The notes beneath the pieces were generated by a model. That model searched no databases. It saw only the letters and a program-made list of their open reading frames with translations, and was not told the DNA's origin. The translations under genes and the position numbers were made by a program. Shown here piece by piece: positions 43,019-50,864 of a stretch of 64,000 nt of DNA (positions are counted from its first letter, which is position 1; each line of letters begins with the position of its first letter). Source of the DNA: Streptomyces griseoviridis (lineage in GTDB: Bacteria; Actinomycetota; Actinomycetes; Streptomycetales; Streptomycetaceae); NCBI RefSeq assembly GCF_005222485.1, contig NZ_CP029078.1, positions 1,116,001 to 1,180,000 of the forward strand, read 5' to 3'.

Positions 43019-43855
43019 ATGAAACTCGCACGGATCGGAGAGGCAGGCCGGGAGATACCGGTCGTCGTCGCCGAGGACCACTACCTCGACCTGTCGCCCC
43101 TCACGCACGACATCGACGGGGCCTTCCTCGCGGGCGGCCTCGACCGGGTCGCCGACGCGGTGGCCGCGGGCTCACTCGCGCGGGTCGAGGCCGCCGGGCA
43201 GCGGCTCGGCGCGCCGATCGCCCGGCCGTCCGCGGTGATCTGCGTGGGGATGAACTACGCCGCGCACGCCGCCGAGTCGGGGGCGGCGCCGCCCGAGGAC
43301 CTCGTGGTGTTCCTCAAGACGCCCAACACCGTGACGGGACCGGACGACGACGTCACGATCCCGCCGGGCAGCACGAAGACCGACTGGGAGGTGGAGCTCG
43401 GCGTGGTGATCGGGCGCCGGGCGAGCTACCTCGGCTCGCCGGCCGACGCCCTCGCCCACATCGCCGGGTACACGCTGGTCAACGACCTGTCCGAACGCGA
43501 GTGGCAGATCGAGCGGTCGGGCGGCCAGTGGAGCAAGGGCAAGTCGTTCCCCGGCTTCTCGCCCGTCGGCCCCTGGCTGGTCACCGCGGACGAGGTCGAC
43601 CCGCGCGCGCTGCGCCTGCGCAGCTGGGTGAACGGCTCGCCCCGCCAGGACTCCAGCACCGCCGACATGATCTTCGACGTCGCCCAGATCGTCCGGCGGC
43701 TCAGCCAGTTCCTGGTCCTCGAACCCGGCGACCTGGTCATGACGGGCACCCCCGAGGGCGTCGCGCTGTCGGGCCGCTTCCCCTACCTGAGCCCCGGAGA
43801 CGTCGTCGAGGTCGAGATCGACGGGCTCGGACGGCAGCGGCAGGTGACCCGATGA
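43019..43855 (+). CDS. fumarylacetoacetate hydrolase-family protein (diketo-deoxy-fuconate hydrolase)
   Basis: 278 residues. The FAH fold is recognised by VGMNYAAHAAE, the metal ligands in DWEVELGVVIGR, YTLVNDLSEREWQ, SFPGFSPVGPWLV and MTGTPEGVAL. In the non-phosphorylating L-fucose pathway this family cleaves 2,4-diketo-3-deoxy-L-fuconate to pyruvate and L-lactate, or the unoxidised keto-deoxy acid. Coupling to the SDR downstream by ATGA and divergence from the dehydratase across operator D support that role. ATG 43019 is preceded by GGAGG. Confidence 0.9.
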   Translation: MKLARIGEAGREIPVVVAEDHYLDLSPLTHDIDGAFLAGGLDRVADAVAAGSLARVEAAGQRLGAPIARPSAVICVGMNYAAHAAESGAAPPEDLVVFLKTPNTVTGPDDDVTIPPGSTKTDWEVELGVVIGRRASYLGSPADALAHIAGYTLVNDLSEREWQIERSGGQWSKGKSFPGFSPVGPWLVTADEVDPRALRLRSWVNGSPRQDSSTADMIFDVAQIVRRLSQFLVLEPGDLVMTGTPEGVALSGRFPYLSPGDVVEVEIDGLGRQRQVTR

Positions 43856-44592
43856 CCGGCTTCGAGAACGTCAGGGCCCTGGTCACCGGAGGCGCCTCGG
43901 GCATCGGAGCGGCGATCGTCGCCCGGCTGCGCGCGGAGGGGGCGCGGGTGGCCGTGCTCGATCTGAACCCGCCGGAGGGCGACCCCGACGCGCACCGGGT
44001 GGACGTCGGGCGCGACGACGACGTGCGGGCCGCGGTGGAGCGGGTCGCCGAGGCGTTCGGCGGGATCGACGTCGTCGTCAACAACGCCGGGATCGGCGCC
44101 CAGGGCACCGTGGCCGACAACTCCGACGAGGAGTGGCACCGCGTCCTGGACGTCAACGTGCTCGGCGCCGTGCGGATCAGCCGCGCCGCGCTGCCGTGGC
44201 TGCGGCTCTCGCCCTGCGCCGCGATCGTGAACATGTGCTCCATCGCGGCGAGCGCGGGGCTCCCGCAGCGCGCCCTGTACGGGGCGAGCAAGGGGGCGTT
44301 GTACTCGCTGACGCTTCAGATGGCCGCGGACCATGTGCGCGAGGGGATCCGGGTGAACGCGGTCAGTCCCGGCACCGCGGCGACGCCGTGGGTGACCCGG
44401 CTCCTCGATTCCGCGCCCGACCCCGTCGCCGAGCGCGCCGCGCTTGACGCCAGGCAGCCGCACGGGCGGCTGGTGGAGGCGGCGGAGGTCGCCGACGCGG
44501 TGGCCTATCTGGCCAGCCCCCGCGCGGGTTCGACGACCGGGACCGTCGTCGAGGTCGACGGCGGCATGTCGGGGCTCAGGCTGCGCACCTGA
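43852..44592 (+). CDS. SDR, probable 2-keto-3-deoxy-L-fuconate dehydrogenase
   Basis: 246 residues of classical SDR type: TGGASGIGAAIV cofactor loop, VDV after the fourth strand, NNAGIG, catalytic Ser in NMCSIAAS and Y-x-x-x-K in YGASKGALY, then VNAVSPGTAATPW. The acidic residue at the end of the second strand (VAVLDLN) predicts NAD+ preference. In the pathway it would oxidise 2-keto-3-deoxy-L-fuconate at C4 to the diketo acid that the adjacent hydrolase cleaves. It overlaps that gene by ATGA. Confidence 0.9.
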   Translation: MTGFENVRALVTGGASGIGAAIVARLRAEGARVAVLDLNPPEGDPDAHRVDVGRDDDVRAAVERVAEAFGGIDVVVNNAGIGAQGTVADNSDEEWHRVLDVNVLGAVRISRAALPWLRLSPCAAIVNMCSIAASAGLPQRALYGASKGALYSLTLQMAADHVREGIRVNAVSPGTAATPWVTRLLDSAPDPVAERAALDARQPHGRLVEAAEVADAVAYLASPRAGSTTGTVVEVDGGMSGLRLRT

Positions 44593-44650
44593 GCGGAGTT
44601 GTCCGATGTCTGCGCGGGTTACGGGGAGATATCAAAGGATTGCGCTGCCG

Positions 44651-44679
44651 TTGACACGATAAACATCGGATGATTACAT
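44651..44679 (+). promoter_or_regulatory. promoter of the fucose importer operon with GntR operator site E
   Basis: TTGACA (44651-44656), a 17-bp spacer and TTACAT (44674-44679) form a near-consensus promoter. AACATCGGATGAT (44662-44674) sits in the spacer. Confidence 0.82.
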
Positions 44680-44740
44680 CGCAGATGCCTGGGACCGGAG
44701 TATCCAAGCCACCAGGCCGAATGAAATCAAAGGTGATGAC

Positions 44741-45964
44741 ATGAGAGTACGGACTGCGGCCGTCGCCGCCGCGGCTGTGGGGGCCCTGCTCCTCACGGGC
44801 TGTTCCGGCGGCCAGGGCTCGGTCGGCGGCGACACCCTCACCTGGTCGATGTGGATCGGCTCGTCGGACGACCAGAAGGTCTGGGACGGCGTCGGGGACA
44901 CCGGCGCGCAGGCGTCGGGCAAGAAGGTGTCCCTCCAGGGCTCGCCGTTCGCCGACTACTGGACCAAGATCTCGACGCAGCTCGGCACGTCCGCAGCGCC
45001 CTGCATCGTCACGATGCAGAGCCTGCGGGTGAACCAGTTCGCCGACGGGCTGCTGCCGCTTGACGACCTCATCAAGTCGACCGGTTTCGACACCGGAGCC
45101 TTCGACGAGGGCGCGGTGAAGGCCCTGGCCGTGGACGGCAAGCAGTACGCCATCCCCTACGACACCGGCCCCATGCTCCTCTTCTACAACAAGGACGCCT
45201 TCGCCGAGGCCGGTGTCGGCGCTCCCGAGCCGGGCTGGACCGTCGACGACTTCCAGGCCGCGGCCACCGCCCTGAAGAAGAAGGGGCAGGTCGCCCTCGC
45301 GACCACGGTCGAGGACATCTTCCTTGAAGGAACGATTCTCTCCGTCACCGGCGGCACGATGATCGACGACTCGGGCAAGGTCGCCCTCGACGACCCCAAG
45401 ACGGCCGAGGCCGTCGACTGGCTCGCGGGCCTCGTCAAGGACTCCACCGCGACCAGGGCCGACGGCGCCGACGCGAGCGCCGACGACAACGCCTTCATCA
45501 ACGGCACCGCCGCCGCGGTCGTGGGCGGCCCGTGGAACTCCCTCGACTTCAAGGCGAAGGCGAAGTTCGACGTCGGCGTCACGACCATCCCCTCCCCCGA
45601 GGGCGCCCAGAAGACCTACTCGGCGGGCAGCGGGTTCGGCATCTCCAAGACCTGCTCGGACCCCGCCGCCGCCTTCACCGCCATCACCGCGATGACGTCG
45701 GAGAAGACCCTCGCCACGCTCGCGAAGGACGGCCGGGCCTTCCCCGCCCGCACCGCGGCGCAGTCGGCCTGGTACCAGAACGCCGGTATCGACGGCGCGA
45801 AGGCGGCCCTGGACAGCGCGCTCGCGAGCGCCGTCCCGCTGCCGGGCAGCGCCGACGGCGACAAGCTCAACCAACTGCTCAGCCAGTACGGCCCGCAGAT
45901 GGTGGACGGGCAGAAGCCGGCCGCGGACGTGCTGGCGGAGATCTCCCGCCACCTCGGAAAGTAG
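44741..45964 (+). CDS. ABC sugar transporter substrate-binding lipoprotein
   Basis: 407 residues. A lipoprotein signal peptide ends with LLTGC, so C21 is the lipidated residue. The mature protein has the CUT1 solute-binding pattern: LTWSMWIGSSDDQKVW early, YAIPYDTGPMLLFYNKDAFAEAG at about 136-158, and VGGPWNSLDF later. It begins the importer operon, immediately downstream of promoter site E. Given the enzymes encoded around it, the ligand should be L-fucose or a fucosylated oligosaccharide; the intracellular fucosidase at the end of the operon favours the oligosaccharide. Confidence 0.92.
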   Translation: MRVRTAAVAAAAVGALLLTGCSGGQGSVGGDTLTWSMWIGSSDDQKVWDGVGDTGAQASGKKVSLQGSPFADYWTKISTQLGTSAAPCIVTMQSLRVNQFADGLLPLDDLIKSTGFDTGAFDEGAVKALAVDGKQYAIPYDTGPMLLFYNKDAFAEAGVGAPEPGWTVDDFQAAATALKKKGQVALATTVEDIFLEGTILSVTGGTMIDDSGKVALDDPKTAEAVDWLAGLVKDSTATRADGADASADDNAFINGTAAAVVGGPWNSLDFKAKAKFDVGVTTIPSPEGAQKTYSAGSGFGISKTCSDPAAAFTAITAMTSEKTLATLAKDGRAFPARTAAQSAWYQNAGIDGAKAALDSALASAVPLPGSADGDKLNQLLSQYGPQMVDGQKPAADVLAEISRHLGK

Positions 45965-45976
45965 CCGGATCACCCC

Positions 45977-46915
45977 ATGGCACCCCTCCCCGCACGCGAG
46001 GTGACCGCCGAGGCGGCGCCGAAGGACCACCGCCGCGGCGCCCGCGGGCCCGGCCGGTCCGAGATGGCCGGCATCGGATTCGCCGCGCCGCACGCCCTCG
46101 GGCTGGCGCTGTTCACCCTCCTGCCCATCGGCATCGCCCTGTTCATGAGCCTGCACGACTGGCCCATGATCGGCAGCCCGTCCTGGACCGGCTTCGCCAA
46201 CTACAGCTCGCTGCTGAACGATCCGACGTTCCGCACGGCGCTGGTCAACACGTTCCTGTTCGTCGTCCTGTACGTGCCCCTCAACCTGGTCGTGTCCCTC
46301 GGGATGGCGGCCTGGCTCTCCCCGAAGATCAGACACCGGCAGATCTTCCGGGTCATCTTCTTCCTGCCCACCGTCACCCCGATCGTCGCCAACGCGGTGG
46401 TGTGGCGGATGCTCTACCAGCCGGGCGGCGCCATCGACGCGACGGCGCGGTCGTTCTTCGGCATCACCATGCCGGACTTCCTCGCCGACCCGCACTGGGC
46501 GATGATCGCGATCGTCGTGATGAGCGTCTGGCAGGGCTTCGGCTACAACATGATCGTCTTCTCGTCCGCGCTCGACTCCGTGCCCGAGAGTCAGCTGGAG
46601 GCCGCCTCGCTGGACGGCGCGAACGCCTGGACGGTGTTCTGGCGCATCAAACTCCCGCTGATATCACCGTCGTTGTTCTTCGCGACCACGATGACGCTCA
46701 TCACCTCCTTCCAGGTGTTCATCCAGCCGTACATCATGACGCGCGGCGGTCCGGGCGACTCCACGGTCACGCTGGTGCAGTTCATCTACAACCAGGGCTT
46801 CACGTTCCAGAAGCTCGGACTGGCCTCCGCCGCGGCCTGGGTGCTGTTCGTCATCATCCTCGGCGTCACCGCCGTGCAGTTCCTCGGGCAGAAGAAGTGG
46901 GTGCACTATGAGTGA
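45977..46915 (+). CDS. ABC sugar transporter permease (MalF type)
   Basis: 312 residues with six predicted membrane helices after a charged 28-residue N-terminus. The cytoplasmic coupling motif E-A-A-x(3)-G is visible in LEAASLDGANAWTVFWRIKLPLI. It follows the binding-protein gene by 12 bp and overlaps the second permease by 8 bp. Together they form the membrane channel of a CUT1-type importer. No ATPase gene is present in the locus. Confidence 0.94.
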   Translation: MAPLPAREVTAEAAPKDHRRGARGPGRSEMAGIGFAAPHALGLALFTLLPIGIALFMSLHDWPMIGSPSWTGFANYSSLLNDPTFRTALVNTFLFVVLYVPLNLVVSLGMAAWLSPKIRHRQIFRVIFFLPTVTPIVANAVVWRMLYQPGGAIDATARSFFGITMPDFLADPHWAMIAIVVMSVWQGFGYNMIVFSSALDSVPESQLEAASLDGANAWTVFWRIKLPLISPSLFFATTMTLITSFQVFIQPYIMTRGGPGDSTVTLVQFIYNQGFTFQKLGLASAAAWVLFVIILGVTAVQFLGQKKWVHYE

Positions 46916-47762
46916 CGTCCTCCCCCGCGGACGGGGCGTCAGGAAGCTTCGCCCCGCGGTCGGTTACACGCTGCTCGTCCTGGTCGCGCTGCTGTTCATG
47001 TCGCCGCTGATCTTCATGGTCGGGACCTCGCTGAAGGCGCCGTCGGAGATCTTCTCCACCCCGCCGTCCCTGTTCGGCTCGACGCTCGAATGGGGCAACT
47101 ACTCCGAGGTCTTCTCCTACGCGCCGTTCACCCGCTACCTCGTCAACGGCGTCGTCGTCGCGACCAGCGGCACCCTCGTCACCCTCGCGGTGTCGGCGCT
47201 CTCCGGGTACGCCTTCTCCCGGCTGCGCTGGCGCGGCAGGACCGCCACCTTCACGGTCTTCCTCGCGACGATGATGCTGCCCCAGGAAGTCATCATCGTG
47301 CCGGCGTTCGTGCTGATGCGGGAGTTGGGGTGGGTCAACACCTACCAGGCGCTCATCGTGCCCTGGGCGTTCACCGCGCTCGGCGCGTTCCTGCTGCGCC
47401 AGTTCTTCCTGACCGTCCCGCAGGAGCTTGAGGACGCCGCCCGCATCGACGGGCTCGGCCGGCTCGGCACGTTCTTCCGCATCATGCTCCCGCTGGCCAG
47501 GCCCACCCTGGCGGTGCTCGCCGTCTTCACCTTCATCACCTACTGGAACTCGTTCCTGTGGCCGCTGGTGATCGTCAACGACGTCTCCACCCTCGGCACC
47601 ATCCCGCTCGGCCTCCAGCAGTTCTTCGGCCAGCAGGGCACCCAGTGGCACCTCATCATGGCCGCCTCGGTGATCTCCATGCTGCCGTCCACCGTCCTGC
47701 TCATCGCCCTCCAGCGCTACCTCGTACGCGGCATCGTCACCTCGGGCCTCGGCGGCCGCTGA
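46908..47762 (+). CDS. ABC sugar transporter permease (MalG type)
   Basis: 284 residues with six membrane helices. SLKAPSEIFSTPPSLF after the first helix and the coupling loop LEDAARIDGLGRLGTFFRIMLPLARP are standard for the MalG half of CUT1 importers. It starts within the end of the first permease gene (8-bp overlap) so translation is coupled. The ATP-hydrolysing subunit is probably a shared MsiK-like protein encoded elsewhere, as is usual for Streptomyces sugar importers. Confidence 0.94.
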   Translation: MSDVLPRGRGVRKLRPAVGYTLLVLVALLFMSPLIFMVGTSLKAPSEIFSTPPSLFGSTLEWGNYSEVFSYAPFTRYLVNGVVVATSGTLVTLAVSALSGYAFSRLRWRGRTATFTVFLATMMLPQEVIIVPAFVLMRELGWVNTYQALIVPWAFTALGAFLLRQFFLTVPQELEDAARIDGLGRLGTFFRIMLPLARPTLAVLAVFTFITYWNSFLWPLVIVNDVSTLGTIPLGLQQFFGQQGTQWHLIMAASVISMLPSTVLLIALQRYLVRGIVTSGLGGR

Positions 47763-47799
47763 CCCCGCGGAACGCCCCACCAGGAAAGGACCATCCGGC

Positions 47800-49143
47800 A
47801 TGGCCATGTTCAAGGACGCCCCCGAGCGCCCGCAGCAGTACCGGCAGTTCGAGCGCGAGACGCCGGCCTGGTTCAAGGACGCCAAGCTCGGCATCTTCGT
47901 CCACTGGGGCCCGTACTCGGTACCGGCCTGGGGCGAGCCCATCGGGGCGCTCGGCACCATCGACGAGGAGGAGTGGTTCAGGCACAACCCGTACGCCGAG
48001 TGGTACTACAACACCATCCGCATCGACGGCAGTCCGGCCGGGCGACACCACGAGGAGACCTACGGCGGGGCCGACTACGACACGTTCCTCGACCTGTGGA
48101 AGGCCGAGGCGTTCGACGCCGACGCCGTCATGGACCTCGTCGCCGCCACCGGCGCCCGCTACTTCGTGCCCACCTCCAAGCACCACGACGGCGTCGCCCT
48201 CTGGGAGGCGCCGGGCACCGGCGACCGCAACACCGTGCGCCGCGGCCCCGAGCGCGACCTGATCGGCGAGTTCCGCGACGCCGCCGAACGCCGGGGCATC
48301 CGCTTCGGCGTGTACTACTCCGGCGGCCTCGACTGGCACTTCAGCCAGAGCCCGCCCATCGTGCGCCACATCGACGACACCCTGCGCCCCCGCGACAAGG
48401 CGTACGCCGACTACGCGTTCGACCATGTCGCCGACCTCATCGAGAAGTACCGGCCCGAACTCCTGTGGGGCGACATCGAGTACCCGGACGCGGGCAAGCC
48501 CGAGGGCGACAAGAGCCTCGTCGAACTCTTCCGCCGCTTCTACGCGGCCCGCCCCGAGGGCGTCGCCAACGACCGCTGGGGCGAGACCCATTGGGACTTC
48601 CGCACCAGCGAGTACGAGCAGGGCCGCGACAGCGAGGGCGACGGCGCCTGGGAGAACTGCCGAGGCGTCGGCTTCTCCTTCGGCCACAACCGGCTGGAGG
48701 ACGAGTCCCACTCGCTGAGCGGGCAGGGCGCGGTCCGGCACTTCCTCGACGTCGTCTCGCGCGGCGGCAACCTGCTGCTGAACATCGGCCTCACCGCCTC
48801 GGGCGAGGTCACCGCCCTGCAGCGGCGCACCCTCGAAGCGCTCGGCGCGTGGAACGCGGCGCACGGCGACGCCGTCTTCGGCTCCCGCCCGCTCGCCGCC
48901 GGCCTCGCCAGGCCCGCCGACGAGCCCTGGGTCCGCTGGACCCGTACCGGGCAGACCGCGCACGCCTTCGTGGACGCCCCCGCGGGCACCCGGGTGGCCC
49001 TCGACGCCGACGCCGCCGCGCTCGACCTCGCGTCGGCCACCGCGACCGAGGCCACCACGGAGACCGCCGGCGGCGTGCTCACCGTGACGGTCGGGAACCA
49101 CGCCCTGGCGGGACCGGTCCGGGTGGACATCCCGCTGCGCTGA
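47800..49143 (+). CDS. GH29 alpha-L-fucosidase, cytoplasmic
   Basis: 447 residues. GH29 hallmarks include FVHWGPYSVPAWGEP at 33-47, SKHHDGVALW at 126-135, YYSGGLDWH at 172-180 and the nucleophile D225 in LLWGDIEYPD. The C-terminal 80 residues form a small beta domain. There is no signal peptide, so it should act on fucosides after import. It ends the ABC transporter operon, 37 bp downstream of the second permease, with GGAAAGGA before ATG 47800. It would release L-fucose for the oxidative pathway encoded upstream. Confidence 0.94.
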   Translation: MAMFKDAPERPQQYRQFERETPAWFKDAKLGIFVHWGPYSVPAWGEPIGALGTIDEEEWFRHNPYAEWYYNTIRIDGSPAGRHHEETYGGADYDTFLDLWKAEAFDADAVMDLVAATGARYFVPTSKHHDGVALWEAPGTGDRNTVRRGPERDLIGEFRDAAERRGIRFGVYYSGGLDWHFSQSPPIVRHIDDTLRPRDKAYADYAFDHVADLIEKYRPELLWGDIEYPDAGKPEGDKSLVELFRRFYAARPEGVANDRWGETHWDFRTSEYEQGRDSEGDGAWENCRGVGFSFGHNRLEDESHSLSGQGAVRHFLDVVSRGGNLLLNIGLTASGEVTALQRRTLEALGAWNAAHGDAVFGSRPLAAGLARPADEPWVRWTRTGQTAHAFVDAPAGTRVALDADAAALDLASATATEATTETAGGVLTVTVGNHALAGPVRVDIPLR

Positions 49144-49162
49144 CTCCCGGGCCCGCACGACG

Positions 49163-49234
49163 GGCGTGGCGAGGCCCCCGGTGGCGGGCGGTTCCCCGGT
49201 GCGGGAACCCGTCCACCGGGGGCCGCGCCACGCC
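49163..49234 (+). terminator. very long terminator hairpin closing the fucose import operon
   Basis: Arms 49163-49184 and 49213-49234 pair over 22 bp with a single mismatch. The loop contains a further 7-bp stem (GGTTCCC 49190-49196 with GGGAACC 49203-49209). The remaining bases up to the ferredoxin gene show nothing else. Confidence 0.85.
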
Positions 49235-49373
49235 GTCAGGGGGTCCGTGCTCCCGCGGCCCGCTCCCGGCCCCCGACCGCCCCGCCCGACCCCCTTGGCT
49301 CAGCACCGCTCGCGCCCCCGCCTCCCGGGCCGTAGCACGGTGAGTGCGGGCTCGGCGCGAAGAGGTGGACCTG

Positions 49374-49583
49374 ATGCGGATCGTCGTCGATCTCAACCGG
49401 TGCCAGGGGTACGCGCAGTGCGTGTTCCTCGCTCCCGAGACGTTCGCGCCGCACGGTGAGGAGTCGCTGATGTACACGCCCGCTGTCCCGGAGGGCGGCC
49501 TCGCGCGGGTGCGGGCGGCCGCGGCGGCGTGTCCGGTGCGGGCCATCCTGGTCGGGGAGCGGGCGGGTCCCGGTGCGGGGTGA
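49374..49583 (+). CDS. 3Fe-4S-type ferredoxin
   Basis: 69 residues with three cysteines, C10 and C16 in NRCQGYAQC and C53 in ACPVRAI, the spacing of actinobacterial ferredoxins that hold a 3Fe-4S cluster and serve cytochromes P450. AGAGG precedes ATG 49374. The frame overlaps the start of the following ferredoxin reductase by 11 bp. Because that reductase and the P450 after it are both broken, this ferredoxin may now lack its local partners, though it is itself intact. Confidence 0.9.
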   Translation: MRIVVDLNRCQGYAQCVFLAPETFAPHGEESLMYTPAVPEGGLARVRAAAAACPVRAILVGERAGPGAG

Positions 49584-50400
49584 GCCGCGGGAGGGCCGGA
49601 TCGTCGTCGGGGCGTCGCTCGCCGGGCTCAGGGCCGCCGAGACGCTGCGCGACAAGGGGTTCACCGGATCGCTGACGCTCCTCGGCGACGAGGAGCAACC
49701 TCCGTACGACAGAACGCCGTTGTCGAAGCAGGTGCTGCTCGGCAGGACACCGGCGCGGGACGTCGGACTGCCACGCCCGCGCGCGGTGGACGCGACGTGG
49801 CGGCTCGGGGTACGGGCCGAGGGGATCGGCCCGGTCGAGAAGCGGGTGCTCCTCGCGGACGGCGAGCGGCTGCCCTACGACCGGCTGCTGATCTCCACCG
49901 GGACCCGCGCCCGCCCCTGGCCCGACCCCGCCGAGGCCGCCCTCGACGGGGTGCTGACCCTGCGCACCGCCGACGACGCCCTCGACGGGGTGCTGACCCT
50001 GCGCACCGCCGACGACGCCCTCGCCGCCCGGCTCGACGCGCGGCCCCGCCGGGTCCTGGTGATCGGCGCCGGGTTCACCGGCTCGGAGATCGCCTCCGCC
50101 TGCCGGGAACGCGGCCTCGACGTGACGGTCGCCGACCGCGGGCCCGCGCCGCTGGTCGGCGCGCTCGGCGCGTTCGCCGCCGCACTCCGGCGCGCGCACG
50201 GCGTCGACCCGCGGTGCGGGGTCACCGTCACCGCGCTGCGCGGGCGCGGCGGACGGCTCACCGGCGCGGAGTTCTCCGACGGCGACAGGATCGACGCGGA
50301 GGTCGCGGTCGTCGCGCTCGGCGTCGTCCGCAACACCGAGTGGCTCGCCGGGTCCGGCCTCGCCGCCGGGCCCAGGGGGACGCCGAGGGCGCGCCGCTGA
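49573..50400 (+). pseudogene. ferredoxin reductase, 3'-truncated by deletion
   Basis: 275 codons against about 400 for the family. FAD and NAD motifs are recognisable: RIVVGASLAGLRAAETLR, EEQPPYDRTPLSKQ, ISTGTRARPWP and VLVIGAGFTGSEIASACRERG. The conserved region after VRNTEWLAGSGLA should continue with a CDAGCR-like strand and the C-terminal interface domain, but the frame runs out at 50400 into P450 sequence in another frame. It also contains a perfect 39-bp tandem duplication. The GTG start overlaps the ferredoxin gene. Activity is unlikely. Confidence 0.8.
49942..50019 (+). repeat. perfect 39-bp in-frame tandem duplication
   Basis: 49942-49980 and 49981-50019 are identical. Each copy encodes LDGVLTLRTADDA. 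The duplication lies in the broken ferredoxin reductase, just before its NAD-binding loop. Confidence 0.95.
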
Positions 50401-50675
50401 TCCTCGCCCTCGCCTCCGCCAACCGTGATCCGCGCCGCTTCGCCGACCCGGACCGCTTCGACCCGACCCGCGCCGACAACCAGCACCTCGGGTTCGGCAG
50501 CGGCATCCACAGCCGCTTCGGGGCGCCGCCGGCCCGTCTTGAGGCCCGGATCGCCCTGGACACGCTCCTCCCGCGGCTGGAGGGCGCCCGTCCGGTCGAG
50601 GACCCGCCGCCGTACCGGCGCAGCCCCGTCCTCCGCGGGCCGAGACAGCCGCTGCTCGAACGGACGCCGGCCTGA
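50379..50675 (+). pseudogene. cytochrome P450, C-terminal fragment with lost haem cysteine
   Basis: In the frame ending at 50675 the translation reads EGAPLILALASANRDPRRF, then DNQHLGFGSGIHSRFGAPP and ARLEARIALDTLLPRL, unmistakably the K'-helix to L-helix end of a bacterial P450. The haem-binding segment should be GIHxCFGAP, but the cysteine is Arg. The N-terminal three quarters are missing, joined directly to the truncated ferredoxin reductase at about 50371-50384 in a different frame. One deletion has removed the reductase end and the P450 start. Confidence 0.85.
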
Positions 50676-50864
50676 CGGCTCCCGACCAGGGTCTTCGGTC
50701 AGCCGGCCCGGAGACCGCCGGCGCCGGGCGCGGTCGGGTCGCCCGGCGTCCGCTGCCCGGCGGCCCGACCGCCGTGCGTGAAGGACCCGTCCGGCACCCG
50801 CCCGCCGCGTCCTCGCCGGTCGGGCTGCGCGGCGAGGTCGCGCCCGCCGCGCGGTCCCGGGTGC

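Noticed and set aside
44741..47762. ABC transporter ATPase gene within the fucose locus
   Set aside because: No Walker A/LSGGQ protein is encoded between 36 and 50 kb; the importer must use a subunit encoded elsewhere.
49797..50675. A single intact 292-codon gene over the P450 region
   Set aside because: Only its last 98 codons are P450-like; the earlier part is another frame of the ferredoxin reductase, and the haem cysteine is gone.
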